64,000 bases of DNA from Molanna angustata (GCA_963576475.1 OY754973.1:13935773-13999772); one strand, 5' to 3'; numbered from the stretch's first letter, positions 34,771-48,842 are shown. Made by a program: numbers and translations. Notes: generated by a model not told the origin, from the letters alone.

Positions 34771-35027
34771 AAATTAAATTATCTAGTTGGGGTTTTTCGG
34801 TTTTTTTCGATATTCAAAAAAATGGAAACATAGGCAGTTAAACTCATAAATTTATCATAAAAAAATATTTTTCTTTACAAAAAATGTTTGAGAAACCCTG
34901 GAATTTTTTTGAAAAAACTCATTTTAGATTTTGTATATGTCTATGTTTATTCCAATTTTCAGTGTTCTAGCTTTTATGGTTTCTGAGATATATGGAAATT
35001 TTCTATAAAAAATATTAACATTGCAAT
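34771..35027 (-). repeat. Family A internal fragment, copy 10
   Basis: An end-less internal part of family A (AATTAAATTATCTAGTTGGGG to CTGAGATATATGGAAA), abutting the 5' end of copy 9. Confidence 0.6.
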
Positions 35028-35029
35028 AG

Positions 35030-35535
35030 TAAGTAAGTAGGTACGCGCATCAGAGTAACAATAAACAAATTGATAGTTTTATGAACTATGTAAAAATAAA
35101 AGTAAGTAGGTACGCGCATGAGAATGTAACAATAATCAAATCAACATATACCTAGTATGAACTTTGTAAAACTGAAAGTAAGTAGGTACGCGCACGAGAG
35201 AGAGTAGGTATCAATACATATATCGACAGTTGTATGAAGTCGTAAAAATAAAAGTAAGTAGGTACGCGCTTTTTCAAGGCAATATTTAAAATGCGTTGAA
35301 TTGTATTCATTTTATCGCGAAGGTCACAGAGACATGGTTGAAGAGTATTGAGCGCGGACGCAAGACGATCGGAGCCATATATATAAATCACCTTCAAAAT
35401 ATACTCCGAACAAATCTCCGTGCGGCCAAGGTCAACATGTAATATTTTGCCGCGGATGCAAAACGATCGGTGGCTTAGTAAAAATATACACCTTCAAAAT
35501 ATACACTGAATAAATCTCCGTGCGGCCAATGGTTG
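35030..35535. repeat. Two local tandem repeat arrays
   Basis: First, four units of 70-76 bp each start AAGTAAGTAGGTACGCGC (ends near 35048, 35118, 35193, 35269). Second, two units of about 105 bp contain GACGATCGG or AACGATCGG, CACCTTCAAAATATAC and AAATCTCCGTGCGGCCAA (35350-35432, 35450-35532). Confidence 0.65.
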
Positions 35536-35736
35536 AACTAATAATATTCATTTCAAGATATTTTGATATTTTTTTTGCTTCCATGTAAATTTTTGCCAGT
35601 TGATTCTCTATGGTATAAGCAACAGAATGGTAGTTTTTGGCGTGAAAATTATCTTGCGTCCGTATACCGGACGCGAAAAGTTGGTGGACGCAACAACCCT
35701 ATACGAATTTCACATAGGTGACGCAACAAGTATTGC

Positions 35737-36515
<779 letters not shown>

Positions 36516-36552
36516 ACCTACTGACACGGGAAAACCGAGATAAAAATATTAT

Positions 36553-37256
<704 letters not shown>

Positions 37257-37284
37257 CTCGTAGCGTACAAGATGGCCGCTTATG

Positions 37285-37950
37285 TCAAATATTGTTAGCG
37301 CGACGTGATTGGCTCCTTGTGACACGCCCACCTGCTGTCGTGTTCGTTGGTAATAATATTTTATCATTATTTTTGTGTTGTGATTTATTGTTAATTTTAG
37401 TTGTGACATTAATATTATTATTGTTGTGTTTTGGGGTTATTTTCGCTATGGTTTTATTAATATTATTATTGTATTGTTTGTCATATAAAATGTTCTTCCA
37501 GGTACTAGGCAAACGAACTCCGTCGTCCCGATTGTTCATTATATCCCTTCTCTTATATATTTCTATAGCTTCCCTGTAAATTCTGAGAGGTTCACTGTTT
37601 AAACTTGCTATAATTTTTGAATGGTCAAAATCTATTGTATGTCCTTCTGTGAGCGAGTGTTGTACAAGTGAGGATGTAAGTTTTTTGTTTCTCATGTCGA
37701 CTCTGTGCTCCGCTATTCGTGCTTCAACTTTTCGATTGGTTCTTCGTACATAAGTCTTATTGCACGATCCGCACGGTATTTCATATACTCCATGAGCTTC
37801 AAGTGGAATGATGTCTTTCGGGTTTCTTAGAAAGGTTGATATTTTATTTGTTGTGCTGAAAACGGTACGTATGTTATTTTTGTTTAATAGACGGCTGATT
37901 TTATCGGTGACGCCTTTGATATATGGTAGTCGGGCTGTTCCAAAAATCCA
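37285..37950 (-). pseudogene. Penelope-like element, C-terminal GIY-YIG endonuclease
   Basis: A single open frame. It begins in the RT-to-EN linker (GTARLPYIKGVTDKISRLL, FLRNPKDIIPLEAHG) and continues through the GIY-YIG domain: GVYEIPC (residues 61-67), CxxC at 67/70, TYVRRTNRKVEARIAEHR (73-90) and LVQHSLTEGH. This order is specific to Penelope-like retroelements, where the domain nicks target DNA. The second motif reads YVRRT where YVGxT is usual, so a key glycine is lost. The RT domain is absent: at 37950 it runs into an RTE fragment. The tail is Asn-rich and low-complexity. Confidence 0.78.
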
Positions 37951-37954
37951 ATGA

Positions 37955-38270
37955 AACACCATTATCAACAAACTCAGAAGTTAGAGAACAGACCAATAAA
38001 GCAGCCGATTGTTCAGGATGTCTCAAAAATATCATCTGACATAACAAATACATAAGAACGGATAGTAGAGATAGAAGAAGATTCTGGAGGGACCATGTCA
38101 ACAGGATGGAAGCATCTCGAATCCCATCCATATAGCGACAAACGAAATCCCACGGGGGCATCGCTTCCCCGGAAGACCACGGTAGAGATTGAGAGATAGC
38201 TGTACATTTAGAATTATTTGCTATTTTACTGTCAACAACTTCAACTGCTCAAGCATATATTTAATTCGGG
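37955..38270 (+). pseudogene. RTE-type LINE ORF2 C-terminal fragment
   Basis: Degraded RTE C-terminus. It contains sequence for RRRFWRDHVNRME and a GRLPRKTTVEIER-like end (GGGGCATCGCTTCCCCGGAAGACCACGG), as in the better copy at 54874-56095. Frames are broken. Confidence 0.55.
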
Positions 38271-38301
38271 TGATTTTAGCTTAAAAGTATGAATTGCTCC
38301 A

Positions 38302-38472
38302 CCTGATCCTTAGGGGCAAGATAGAGGGTCGAGGAGGTGTTGGAAGGAGACAAATTTCCTGGCTCCGTAATATACGCGACTGGACGGGCATAAGAAGTAT
38401 TGGAGAGCTGTTTTGGGCTTCTCAGGATAAGGACGCTTTCTCTTGGGTGATAGTCAAAGTTGGGGGGACCTG
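38302..38472 (+). pseudogene. Second LINE RT C-terminal fragment
   Basis: Plus-frame reading GKIEGRGGVGRRQISWLRNI, RDWTGIRSIGELFWASQDKD and a final VIVKVGGT stop. This matches the conserved end of insect RTE-like RTs (usually GRRGPGRRRxSWL). Confidence 0.6.
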
Positions 38473-38479
38473 ATATGAC

Positions 38480-39599
38480 ACCAATAGAAGAAGATTTTAG
38501 CTTGGTTGTGATACCTAAAATGCGTGATAAAGATTGTATTAAGTAATTTTAATTATACTCTATAATCAATTTTATGTTGAATTATTGTTGGATATCACAG
38601 AAAGATATGACAATAAATGATCAAAATATTTTGACATTTTTCAAAAACATTCCTTTATTTTTATCTTTCGACAGATAATTTTAAAGAAATTTTTTTAATG
38701 AATGTTCAGTAAAAGGTGAAAGTATTTTAAATACCAAAGTGTAAATTTGTACCAAAAACTTTTCACCACTTCTGCTCATGAAACAACAGTCGTAAAATTT
38801 ACACCAGAATTTGTGTAAATCAAAAGTTTTGCCATTTCGCTATTAACCATTTGAAAGTAAAATTAAATTTGCCAAAGTTAAAAGTATAAGTACCTAAATA
38901 AATTTAAAAGACGGACAACATCAAAATATGCTGTCACAAAAACGGTGTAGTTTATAAAACAAATTCATAAAAAATTCCAAGTATGTGCCTAAGAGGAAAA
39001 TTTCTTTGAAACGTGAATATTTATTTAATATCAGTAAAATTCTAAATGACTTAACAAAGGAACCCTCTGTTAAAGGCAAAAAAATATTTAAGAAAAATGT
39101 ATATTCAAAAGGCAATGAGCCAAATTCTACACCAAAGAAGGATATTTTTGGCTCATTTACTTTTGACCCTTGAAATGGACTGCCTCACAGAGACCTATAA
39201 AATTTAAGAGGTGAATTCATAAGATTATAAAATAATATTAGCTTCTATTAAATTATAACCAAATTTGATCTTTTCACTATGGACCATTTGAAAATCATAA
39301 ATTGACCGAAGAAATTAATAGGTATTAAATTATATTTTTTTAGAAATCTTGAATATTATTTCAAGAGATAAAAAATACTTTTATTATTATCTCAGTTTTT
39401 ATAGAAAGCGACATGATAGTAGTCAACGCAAAGTTCCCTTCGTCTTAATACAGTATATTTTGTGATTTAAAAATTGTTCCCTTATAATTTGATCTAGTAA
39501 AAGTTGAAAGCTTCATTTTTGTAAGGTCTCTATAGAGTCTTTAAAACTCTTCTGCTTTTCTTGTGTTCTTACAAAGATCTGCATAGGGCTCAGTGGTCG
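38480..39599. other. Non-coding, nothing recognised
   Basis: AT-rich sequence with short ORFs on both strands at 38921-39173 that shadow each other and carry no recognised motif. Confidence 0.4.
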
Positions 39600-39785
39600 A
39601 TAAATATATTCAAAGTCAATAATTTCAGTATTAATTATCGACATTTTATTTCATATTATATAAATTGTTGTTTATTTTAATGTAATTAACAAATGCACGA
39701 TTTTGTAACAAACTTGACTCTGGCCAATGTTCCTTCATTTGAGGTTACAAGTGCCATTTAAATAAATAAATAAATAAATAATAAG
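39600..39785 (+). repeat. LINE 3' UTR with (AAAT)n tail
   Basis: Ends GTTACAAGTGCCATTTAAATAAATAAATA, a CR1/Jockey-type 3' terminus. No coding part is visible. Confidence 0.45.
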
Positions 39786-40055
39786 TCAATAATCCTGCAT
39801 ACATTTCTAAAGAGATCTTTAATAAAATGTATATTCATACTTTTTCAATTGAGCTGATTTTTTTGCTTTCTTTATACTTAAAATGGAACTGTCTTTGGAA
39901 TTTGGAACATTTTGAAAGGTAAAATTTTTCGGCGCCAAAATCTCAACATTGGTGAATTTCGATTTAAGCTGGTTTTAAACCTCGTATGCTTTTTTAAGGT
40001 AGGTGTGTCTTCCTAATAAATATCGTTTCAGATAAATTTCTAATATTTTTGTACA

Positions 40056-40497
40056 CATCAGAGGGGCTAATCAAAACCATTCATCTTTACCCATATCGTG
40101 GATATAATTGTCATATGGAGTTCAATAACATCTTAAGCTGTTGTAATTATCTTCTATCATTAGGATCAACGGAAATTTATCGGAAATTTAATTTAAATTT
40201 TAACTGCTACACAGGTTTATACAGAAAAATATATTTATAATCTAATCCCCCACAATATCTCATTATTTTCCACACTCACTATAGTTGTAGGTACTCATGT
40301 TCTCACAGCTGAAAAATTTCGGAGCACACCGTTTGGAGGGCTGTTGACTGCATATACCCATTGATCAACGTCTTCGGCACAAATAGTCCTGTATAGGGAC
40401 TGGCTGCCTTTTAAAAAAACACCTTAAAATATTATAAAACTCCATATGATAATTATATCCATGATATGGGTAAACGTGGATTGTTTTGATTCAGCCG
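40056..40497. mobile_element. MITE-like element with about 70-bp inverted repeats
   Basis: Arms at 40056-40125 and 40430-40497 are reverse complements (AATCAAAACNATYCA, TTTACCCATATC, TGGATATAATT, CATATGGAGTT). The 300-bp core is non-coding. Confidence 0.6.
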
Positions 40498-41372
40498 GTT
40501 GACCAGACTTGCCCCCAGAACATCTATTTTATACGTTTATTTTTGTAAAATTATTTTCAATTTATGGACCTTGTAAGAGTATAATACTAACGCTATTCTC
40601 TAATTTCTTTCTTTAAATTATATAAATACCGCACACAAGAAGAGTATTAAATTATTTTAGAGCAGAAACCAAGAGTGGCGTGAGTAAAATGCTATCATCG
40701 CTTTTTTAATATCCCTTCACCCTTTATAACGAGGATTAACACTGGGAGTGTTTTTTTTCAAAGAGTTCAGGAAATTATTTGAACTATTTACTCTTATTTC
40801 ATTACTCACTCTCCCTTTTGTTAATAATTCAGAAATCTAATTAAAAAATTATCTGCAATTGATATTCGTAAAAGATCACGATTCCTTTACAGTAATAATA
40901 TTAACGATTAATAAATAATTCTGTAGCGTTTTTAAATAATTCTCACAAGCCACATATAGCGTAAAAATGTTATTTCAATTTTATATTGCTTCTCGTGCAA
41001 CTAACAGGTAGTGAGGAGATGGTTTTTTATAACAAGCTTGTTGTGATTAATTGATATAAAGGAATTTTTATCAGAAAATTATTAGGGTGTTCAAAAGTAT
41101 TGTCAAAACTCATCTCTCTATATTAGATATACCTACTATAATAGACAATAAATATTTGGGCAACTGATAATTTATATAATGAATGATAATAATAAAAATA
41201 ATGAACACTTCAATGCACCCTGCGCAAGTGGCGATTTTATTGCCATATGGCAATTTCTACCAACTAACCAGTGTTTCAAGCCCAGTGAATGTATATAGAT
41301 GTATATGTAATTGTTACAAGACAATTACACAATATACATCTTACAATTACAATTATAAAGCCTTCAAATGAT
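40498..41372. other. Non-coding; SINE G and repeat D fragments
   Basis: At 40985-41012 is a tail fragment of SINE family G (GCAACTAACAGGTA). At 41210-41285 is a repeat D piece (TGCACCCTGCGCAAGTGGCG). The rest is AT-rich and unrecognised. Confidence 0.4.
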
Positions 41373-41690
41373 TTTGCCATAGATACGGTGCCTTTTTCTC
41401 CGAAGATTCTCACTGACTTGTTTGTTTCCAGAGATCTTGGTCCCCTTTCTGATGCACTATATATAGTTATGGATCTGAAGTGTGTATTTCGACTTGCACT
41501 TGCTGACCTTTCTTCTAACACCATGGTGCCGAGATCGCTAATCTAGAGGGTTCCATGAGCTACTCTTCGTGCCATGCATTGTTTTTTTTTTTGTTGTTCA
41601 TTCTAGCGTTCTACGAAGGGGCCGTTGACAGTCCCCATATGCGGAGCGGGTGGTCGTGGGAGTAGCGAAAAATTGTTACAAGACATATTG
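41373..41690. other. GC-richer unrecognised stretch
   Basis: Less AT-rich than its surroundings and open in both directions (plus frame to 41546 and minus frame 41524-41340), with a T-run and a second GC-rich piece at 41600-41680. Probably a fragment of a transposable element coding region, but I cannot assign it. Confidence 0.3.
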
Positions 41691-42454
41691 ATTCTCAAAA
41701 AAAAAACTGTACAACTAGGTATTTGTTTTTTGTACACGTTAAAATATTTAAGTAATGCTTATAAATAACCCCACATTCCAAATAATTTGTGTATATGTAA
41801 TAACGGTTAAAACAAGTAGGTACCTTAAATATTAAATTTGTAATTATTTGATTTATTATTGGGTGCACAAGCAATCAATTTAAAATTGTTGAATTTATTC
41901 AAAAAATCAAATTAATCAAGCTTTAACATGTATTGTCATACTTAAATTACACGGGAATACATAAATTCTAAGTTTCAGAGCTTTATCTGGTCGGGAAATG
42001 AGTACCTAAACATCGATTGCAAAATTTCAATATCTAAAGACAGACAGACGAGCGAAGTTAAAGAAAAGGTTGTAGAAATACATAAAAAAAATATTTATTA
42101 TTTTAAAAATAAATTTATATTTTGTACCATGTACGGTCTCATAAAGGGCAAAACTTGTGTGTTACGCTGCAAGCAAAATACTTTTTATCGGAAGTTGTAT
42201 CGAAATTGATTTTTAATGCTTCAGCGCTATTCAGGAATTTGACGGAACGTTGAGATAAAAGCCTATTTCATTAAACGGTCTTATTCAAAGGATAAAACGT
42301 GCGGTTATACTTTAAAAGAATATCCGTTTTGATATTATTTTGTACGTCAAAAACAATATAATTCTGTCACTCCGATACAAAGTCGAAAGATACATAGCAA
42401 CGTTTTCGTTGAATCATTAGTATGGCTTTTTCTTTGTATGTTTTTCTAATTAAA
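41691..42454. other. Non-coding, nothing recognised
   Basis: AT-rich sequence without a confident feature; a GACAGACAGACG run at 42041. Confidence 0.4.
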
Positions 42455-42720
42455 TATATAGGTATGAAAAAAAAACACAAGTCTGGTACCTGGGAGCGAT
42501 TGCGTTTACCAGTGAGTATCCTCTTTGTAGGTGAAAATTTCAGATTTCAATATCATTTGAAAATAATTTGTACTTGGGTGTTTTTATGTTATTCATGCGT
42601 TCCTATAAAATCCTTCTGTTTGCGACAAAACATTGGTGATTTGTTCAGAGCACACCCGGAAAGATTTCTGATTTATTATTTCATTTATTTATTTATTAAT
42701 TTTCTCACAAATATTAGAAT
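42455..42720 (+). mobile_element. MITE family C, partial copy
   Basis: Matches the left arm and core of 21338-21745 (ATATAGGTATGAAAA, AAGTCTGGTACCTGGGAG, GATTTGTTCAG, GCACACCCGG). The right arm is missing. Confidence 0.65.
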
Positions 42721-42805
42721 AAAATGGTCTACTAAGAATTTATTCGAAGATCCGGTGCCGGACTAGACGCAGAGTCACAGGAAAATCTTTGTCTGGCACA
42801 AAAAA

Positions 42806-43035
42806 GGGACGAAAGGGACTGAAGGGACGAAAGGGACTGAAGGGACGAAAGGGACTGAAGGGACGAAAGGGACTGAAGGGACGAAAGGGACTGAAGGGAC
42901 GAAAGGGACTGAAGGGACGAAAGGGACTGAAGGGACGAAAGGGACTGAAGGGACGAAAGGAACTGAAGGGCCAAAAGGGACTGCATCGGGACGAAAGGGA
43001 CTGCATCGGGACGAAAGGGACTGAAGGGACTAAAG
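42806..43035. repeat. 18-bp minisatellite, about 12-13 units
   Basis: The unit is GGGACGAAAGGGACTGAA, itself two related 9-mers. Ten or so units are perfect, then variants with GCATCG. ORFs in several frames (GRKGLK, SLQSLS) follow from an 18-bp period and are not genes. Confidence 0.95.
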
Positions 43036-46000
43036 ATGAACGAATTAAGTAAGAAAATATCAAAAACACATAAATTCTATTATTTTGACGTTCTATATCT
43101 TATACAAATACGAATTCCAAATATATCCATACCTACTGAATATTCAAAATCAATCGTTTTGAAGACAATCCATCAAATACGGAATCAAAATAATGTTTAA
43201 GATTGGGTATTTGGTAGGTACTATATTTAGTATTAAAGCTGACAGTGATTTATTTTTCACATAATTATGACGTTTTTGCCATGTGGTTAAAAATGTAGCA
43301 TTTTTATGATTCTTTGAAATTGTGACCAAAAAAAAATTCACCTACCTATCATTGTTTTTTTTTTCATTTCTTTGTTCTTTTTATAATATACACAACTTGT
43401 TTGGATAACTACCGTTCTCTTCATCTGATAAGGTAGTGAATTAATTAGGTTTATTTTTAACTAACTTGAGGAAGATAACGGTACTTCTTGTAATTAATGG
43501 TGTAGGTACATATAAAAAGAACAAATAAGTGAAAATAAACATTTTTTTAATGAATTACCACAATGTTGACACCTAAACTTTAGAATGTTTGTGAAAATTG
43601 AAATAAAGAATTTGTATATTTTTTTTCCAATAAAGAAGTTATTGTGACATTTTGTGGATTGATTACAGGTGTAATGAATGAATGCTTGAAAAGTCTACAG
43701 AGGCGTTTGATGTAGGTACAGAGTGTTTTGGGATCGTTGGGGAATAGTTGTGGAAACAAATTAATATTTTGCAGGCGTCGTATTAATTATTCAACAAAAC
43801 CGATGCTTCACGATAACGAAGGTAGATTTAATGAATTTAAAAAATATTACTATGGGAATGGTCTTTTTTAATCATAGTGTCATAAATTAATAGTGAGACG
43901 TATTTCTAAAAATGTATGTGTTTTTTGACATACGATAAACACATTTTATAAATCTCATTCCCATAATTTAAAACAATCGCTTAAAAGTATATCGATCAGG
44001 TTATCTATATTTTAGTGTTTTTTTTATTTTAAATATGTCCTATTCTGATTCATCTAAATTTATCCGTCTGAATTTTAGTATATGGCAAATGTCAAAAAGT
44101 TGACTGCATTTATACGGGACTCATTACGTCACACCGCGTGGATAAAATCCTTTTATCCACTGTTGCGCGTTGATTTAGAAGTTTTTGTATTCTGAAATGA
44201 ATCAGAATAGAACATAATAGCAATATGTTACAAAATACCTTGTTGTGAGATTATTTTAATCTCACTTACTAGGCTAGTTTTTCATTTCCACTTGAGAGAT
44301 TTACGTCATAAGTTAAAACAATCCTAATTATTTAACTTCTATTATTTCAATCCAAATCTAGATACTTCAAAATGATTTTTTAATTTATTCATTTTTAATA
44401 CATGTAATATGTAAAAATATTTTAAGCAAATAATTTAAACATCTGCTTCAAAATTCAGATCATTTGCGTATCCATGATATTATATCAATTCCGGACGGTT
44501 AGTTTTATGTCCTGGAGATAATCATAATAAACGAAAATGACCGCTATTCATATGATTTAGTGGAATAATAACTTATGTAAATGAAATTATATTTTTCTTG
44601 AATATCATTCTATCTATTGAAAAAAAAATATTTTGACTAACAATATGTACATTTGAGCACGACGTCATCATAAATTATTAACTATCTACAATGAAATTTT
44701 ATATATTTTAATATGGGGTGTTTGCACAAAGCTAGAGCACTTTCTTTGACTGAAAACAGCTTTGTTTGACAGAGCAACATGAACACAATATAAGTGCACT
44801 TAGAATAATACTCAATCATTAAACGGCGCTGTATAAATTATTTATTACAATATTTATTTCTAGAACCTATCAATGAAGTTATGCATTTATTTCTTAATCA
44901 ATTCTTAAAAAAAGATATCAAAGGAGGATAAAAATACTGGAAGACAAAGTAAGTTACTGTTATAATGGATTGATAACAGATTATTGCAATTTTATGTAAA
45001 TGATTATTTTATTTTATTTGCTAAGTTAACCATAAACTATAAATAATTTTTATTCAATCAGTAATAAATCTGGATACACATGGTATTATAACACAAGATT
45101 AAATTAAAATATTATTATTTTCGAATATTATATTTTTTTTCTTTCAAATTCATGCATCTCACAACACCTTTTATTGGATTCATTAAAAAATCAAATAAGC
45201 CTTTTAGCAAGATTTCAGACCAAATAAACCAAAATTTGATACAAACAAGTTTTTGGTATTTTGTTTACAAGATCCGCCCCTAAATAATTACATATACAAC
45301 GGAGTTCACTACATTGAACTCAAGTTTAAAAAAAAACTGAAGTCAAAACCTGCAGCACATTTTAAATTTGTTGATAGATAATACAATGGGAAAAATATGT
45401 AGGTAGATGTATTTCAAGATGTTGAGACGGACTCGAGACAGATGATCTCATTTATATGCATTAATACAGAGCACTATAAAAGAGACAAAATAATTGAAAA
45501 CATAAAAAAAAATAATCATGAAAAACGTTCATGGACTATTATTTGTCAAAATAAAATGCACAAATGGGTTTCTTAATACAAATAATTATTTTTGAGTAGT
45601 TGACTCGTCAAAAAAATAACTGAAACCCTCATAGTTCCCAATACAAATCTGGTAATAGTTAGTGCAAAATATTACATGTCATAATTTGCTTGAATATGTA
45701 ATTTGCCATCCTTAATCATGAAATCAGATAGGAAGGGACCAAAAAGAATTTGCTATAATTATCGGCAAACATTTTGGAGGATCACATGGGCTGCACAGAA
45801 GAAACGGTTGAAAAACGTCCCTCACTCCGCCAAAAATTACCAAGATTTTTACCAATAACTACCGTTACTTTTGATTTGAAAGCATTACTGTTTGAGGAGA
45901 GTTTTTATTGATAAGTTTCATTAAAATCTTATCGTTTTCCTTAAAAAAATCTAAATATATGTACATATGCACTTTGTTCTTAAACCAATCACAAAATATC

Positions 46001-46127
46001 ACATCACAATTGACTTAAATCTCACTTTATGAAAATTATTTATATGAAGGGCTAACTCTAAGTCATAAATATCTGGTCAAAATATCGTTAATTAGTATTG
46101 TATGTGTCTCTATAGACAAGTGTATTT
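43036..46127. other. 3 kb AT-rich stretch with small inverted repeats only
   Basis: No coding or known repeat found, apart from three items. At 44039-44215 a unit is bounded by CTATTCTGATTCAT and its inverse. It contains the perfect hairpin GTGGATAAAA-tcc-TTTTATCCAC (44138-44160). An L2-type terminus (GGCGCTGTATAAATT) lies at about 44826. Confidence 0.45.
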
Positions 46128-46520
46128 TTTACTCTCCACTTTTTCTTCAAGGGTAGGCAGTGAGAACCGAACACCGCATTCTTCTATCTTGACATATACA
46201 TCGCCTCATCAACATTGATACACTGTCTCATACATGCTCATCTTGCAAGTAATGCAATTTTACTTAAAATTTCTCAACAAGTATCATCGAGAAAGTGCAT
46301 ACTATGAGTTTCGTGACAATGTTTTTGTGTGTATAGTGTATTGAGAAAACTTTTGTCCTCTGGAAATCTTTAATTTGTTTAATAATCTAATAAAAATGTA
46401 CTTCATAAAAATGCATTTAGAGATTGTCACCTTTCAAGAAGAAAAAATGTACTATGGTGTGGAGAGTTAGGTGTTGGCTACAACCCACTCGTTTTTATGT
46501 ATGTTCAGCGATAACTTTTG
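46128..46520 (+). repeat. Repeat family B, diverged copy 2
   Basis: Shares AAGTATCAT, GTTTCGTGACAATGT with a TG run, and the end TGGCTACAACCCACTCGTTTTT with copy 1 at 2708-3245. Confidence 0.5.
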
Positions 46521-46991
46521 ACCACGTTGTTTGATGTCAATTATTATTTTTTCATTAGAAAGGAGATATCTATTGATTGAATTAAAATATGGATATGTAA
46601 AAAAAATCTGATTTTTAATGAACTATACCGACAAGTGTTAATATTGTTTTAGTAGATTGTAAATACCCGACTTATTTTTAAAAATAAACTCACCATTAAA
46701 TAAACTTATGTGCAAAAAAATAATAGGTAGTGTACGATTTGATTTTCTTCTTCAGTAAGCATCACATGTGGAAAGACTAAATGAGAAATAGTTCAAATAG
46801 AAGTCAAATATTTGAATATCAAATTATTATATATCCCCCAAGAAGTCATACCTACCTTGATAAATGTAATTATAGCTTAAGTTTCCATCACGAGGGTATA
46901 ATAATAATTTGGATGTCATATTGGTATTCAACCTTAAACGACTTATCTCATTTCAAATTATTCCGCATTCAAACACTTATGTACGTTTGGT

Positions 46992-47480
46992 TTATTTTTA
47001 TTTACTTATTTTTGTTTAATTTAGACAAAATACAGCGTTAAGACGTAAACAACACAATAATAACATCAAGTATTAAGGCCTATTACATTTTGTCGTTGTG
47101 ATTTAGGAAAAAATAATACAAGTTTACATATTATAATCTAAAACATCAAACTATGTATGTATGTATATAGGTACACTTATACGTAAGTACAACAAGAACT
47201 TAACACCGTCATGGTTTCCTATACGAAGCGGGCATAGATTTTCTTTTGTATTGAGTATTTAAATGTTGTGTAACTGAGGTGGAATATGTCAAACTCTTAT
47301 GAACTCTTATAAATTGTCTATGAATTGCCATTTTTTGTGCATAATTGATACGATGAGTTGGAAGGTGGAATAAATGAGTATGTCTAGTTCTGCGAGTAGG
47401 AATATTAAATGAGATGATATTGAGTATTGAGGGGCAGTCGATATTGTTATTAATAATGCTGTAGAGAAGCATCATGTCAT
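46992..47480 (-). pseudogene. CR1/Jockey-type LINE, ORF2 C-terminus
   Basis: The minus open frame reads LYSIINNNIDCPSILNIISF then NIPTRRTRHTHLFHLPTHRI, the ARR-type C-terminal region of CR1/Jockey RTs. The same clade as 61502-62245 but a different subfamily. The 3' UTR runs to an A/T-rich tail near 46992. Confidence 0.65.
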
Positions 47481-47814
47481 TTTTTGTACGTCTATCATCT
47501 TAGAATAAATAATTTTTAGTATGTATTTAAAAAAATGGGCAATTTTCAATAAAAAATTGCAATTTATTAATTAAAATAACACAAATTAATAAAAATAACA
47601 AATAATAATGTATTCAATAATTTGGATTTGTGTGGTAATAACATTACAAAACTTTCAGTAATTAGAGTTGTCAGAAGTATGAATCCTCCACAATGCATGG
47701 TGCAATAATTGTAAGTCATGTTAGCGACTTCGACTCTCTTTTCCGATTGCTATGTTCCTGTTTTCTCTTCTTTAATGCTGCTGCCTTTATACCTACTGTT
47801 TTTTATTTTTTATT

Positions 47815-48030
47815 TTATGTAGCTTCTCGGGCAACTAACAGGTACTATCTCAAATATTAATTTAACACGCACCCAATAACAAGTTGACACATTCTGGAGA
47901 CTTACGATATCAATCGTCTAACAGATCCAGACTGAAAACACAATTAAAAACTGTATCTCCACCGGGAATCGAACTCGGGACCCTTGGATCAGCAGTCAGA
48001 TACCCAACCAACTGAGCCACGAAGGCAGAC
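47815..48030 (-). mobile_element. tRNA-derived SINE, family G copy 2 (best preserved)
   Basis: Minus strand: A box (TGGCTCAGTTGG, about 48016-48005) and B box (GAGTTCGATTCC) in a tRNA-like head. Then CAGTCTGGATCTGTTAGACG, CTCCAGAATGTGTC and the 3' end CCTGTTAGTTGCCCGAGAAG with an A-rich tail. The head has no pairing acceptor stem, so it is not a tRNA gene. Confidence 0.65.
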
Positions 48031-48174
48031 AAATTAATTAATCTTCAATTTTTTTCTTTTTCTTTCTTTAATTTATGTGCAATATGTAATTTATGTACAT
48101 TTTTAACTCATTTTTTATTTTACATGCTATTATGATATTTAGTTTTAATACATATTTTTTTTTCTTAAAATTTT

Positions 48175-48505
48175 TAATAAATGAAAATAAAAAACGTGTT
48201 TAAAATCAATTCCACTATTTATTTAGACTACAACCTATGTTCAACCGGTTTCGTGCTAAGCACATTTTCAAGTAGTACATATACATAAGTTTAACAGAGT
48301 ATTTACCTATATAAAGACTTATTTGCCATCCATGAAAAAATCTAACGTGTCTTTATATAAATACTCTGTTAAATTTATGTACCTATATTTACTACTTATT
48401 TTTCACGAAAATTCGCTTAGCACGAAACCGGTTGTAGTTTGAAGTCTTAATAAATAGTGGGATTGATTTTAAACACGTTTTTGATTTTTATTCATTAAAA
48501 AAATT
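48175..48505. mobile_element. Foldback element with about 150-bp inverted arms
   Basis: The arms match over most of their length (AACGTGTTTAAAATCAAT, CCACTATTTATT, GGTTTCGTGCTAAGC, TTAACAGAGTATTTA). Each arm carries GGTTTCG-TGCTAAGCA, which in the left arm is followed by CATTTTCAAG. This layout resembles the Penelope blocks. Confidence 0.65.
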
Positions 48506-48842
48506 GAAGTAATTTAAATGGAATTCCATCAAGAACTGACGATCAAAAAGTTAAATCTAACATATTTTTTTTATTATCCTATGATTCTTTACATAATTTC
48601 AATTTCGTGGAATCCCCTTAGTGGCTTTTATATAATGCTTTCTTTGTAAATGTATATTTTATTGAAATATCTTGCTCTCAAATTAATGTAAATAAAAAGT
48701 ATCTAATTGAACCTCAATCAGCCCACCTTTGATTTCATGTTATATATACTCACTGCTGGTAAGAAACAATAAATTATTCCTGAAAAGGGTTCTGGACATA
48801 TAGAATATTATGTACATGGACCTGATCCTTTCCAAATTTTAT

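Noticed and set aside
35030..35535. CRISPR-like array
   Set aside because: Few, degenerate units with no constant spacer length, in a eukaryotic genome; simple tandem repeats explain them.
42732..43069. ORFs encoding GRKGLK, SLQSLS or FRPFSP repeats
   Set aside because: An 18-bp repeat with no stop keeps several frames open at once; no conserved start or context.
47950..48030. A tRNA gene on the minus strand
   Set aside because: A and B boxes are present but the acceptor stem does not pair, and the same head-body unit recurs as SINE family G.
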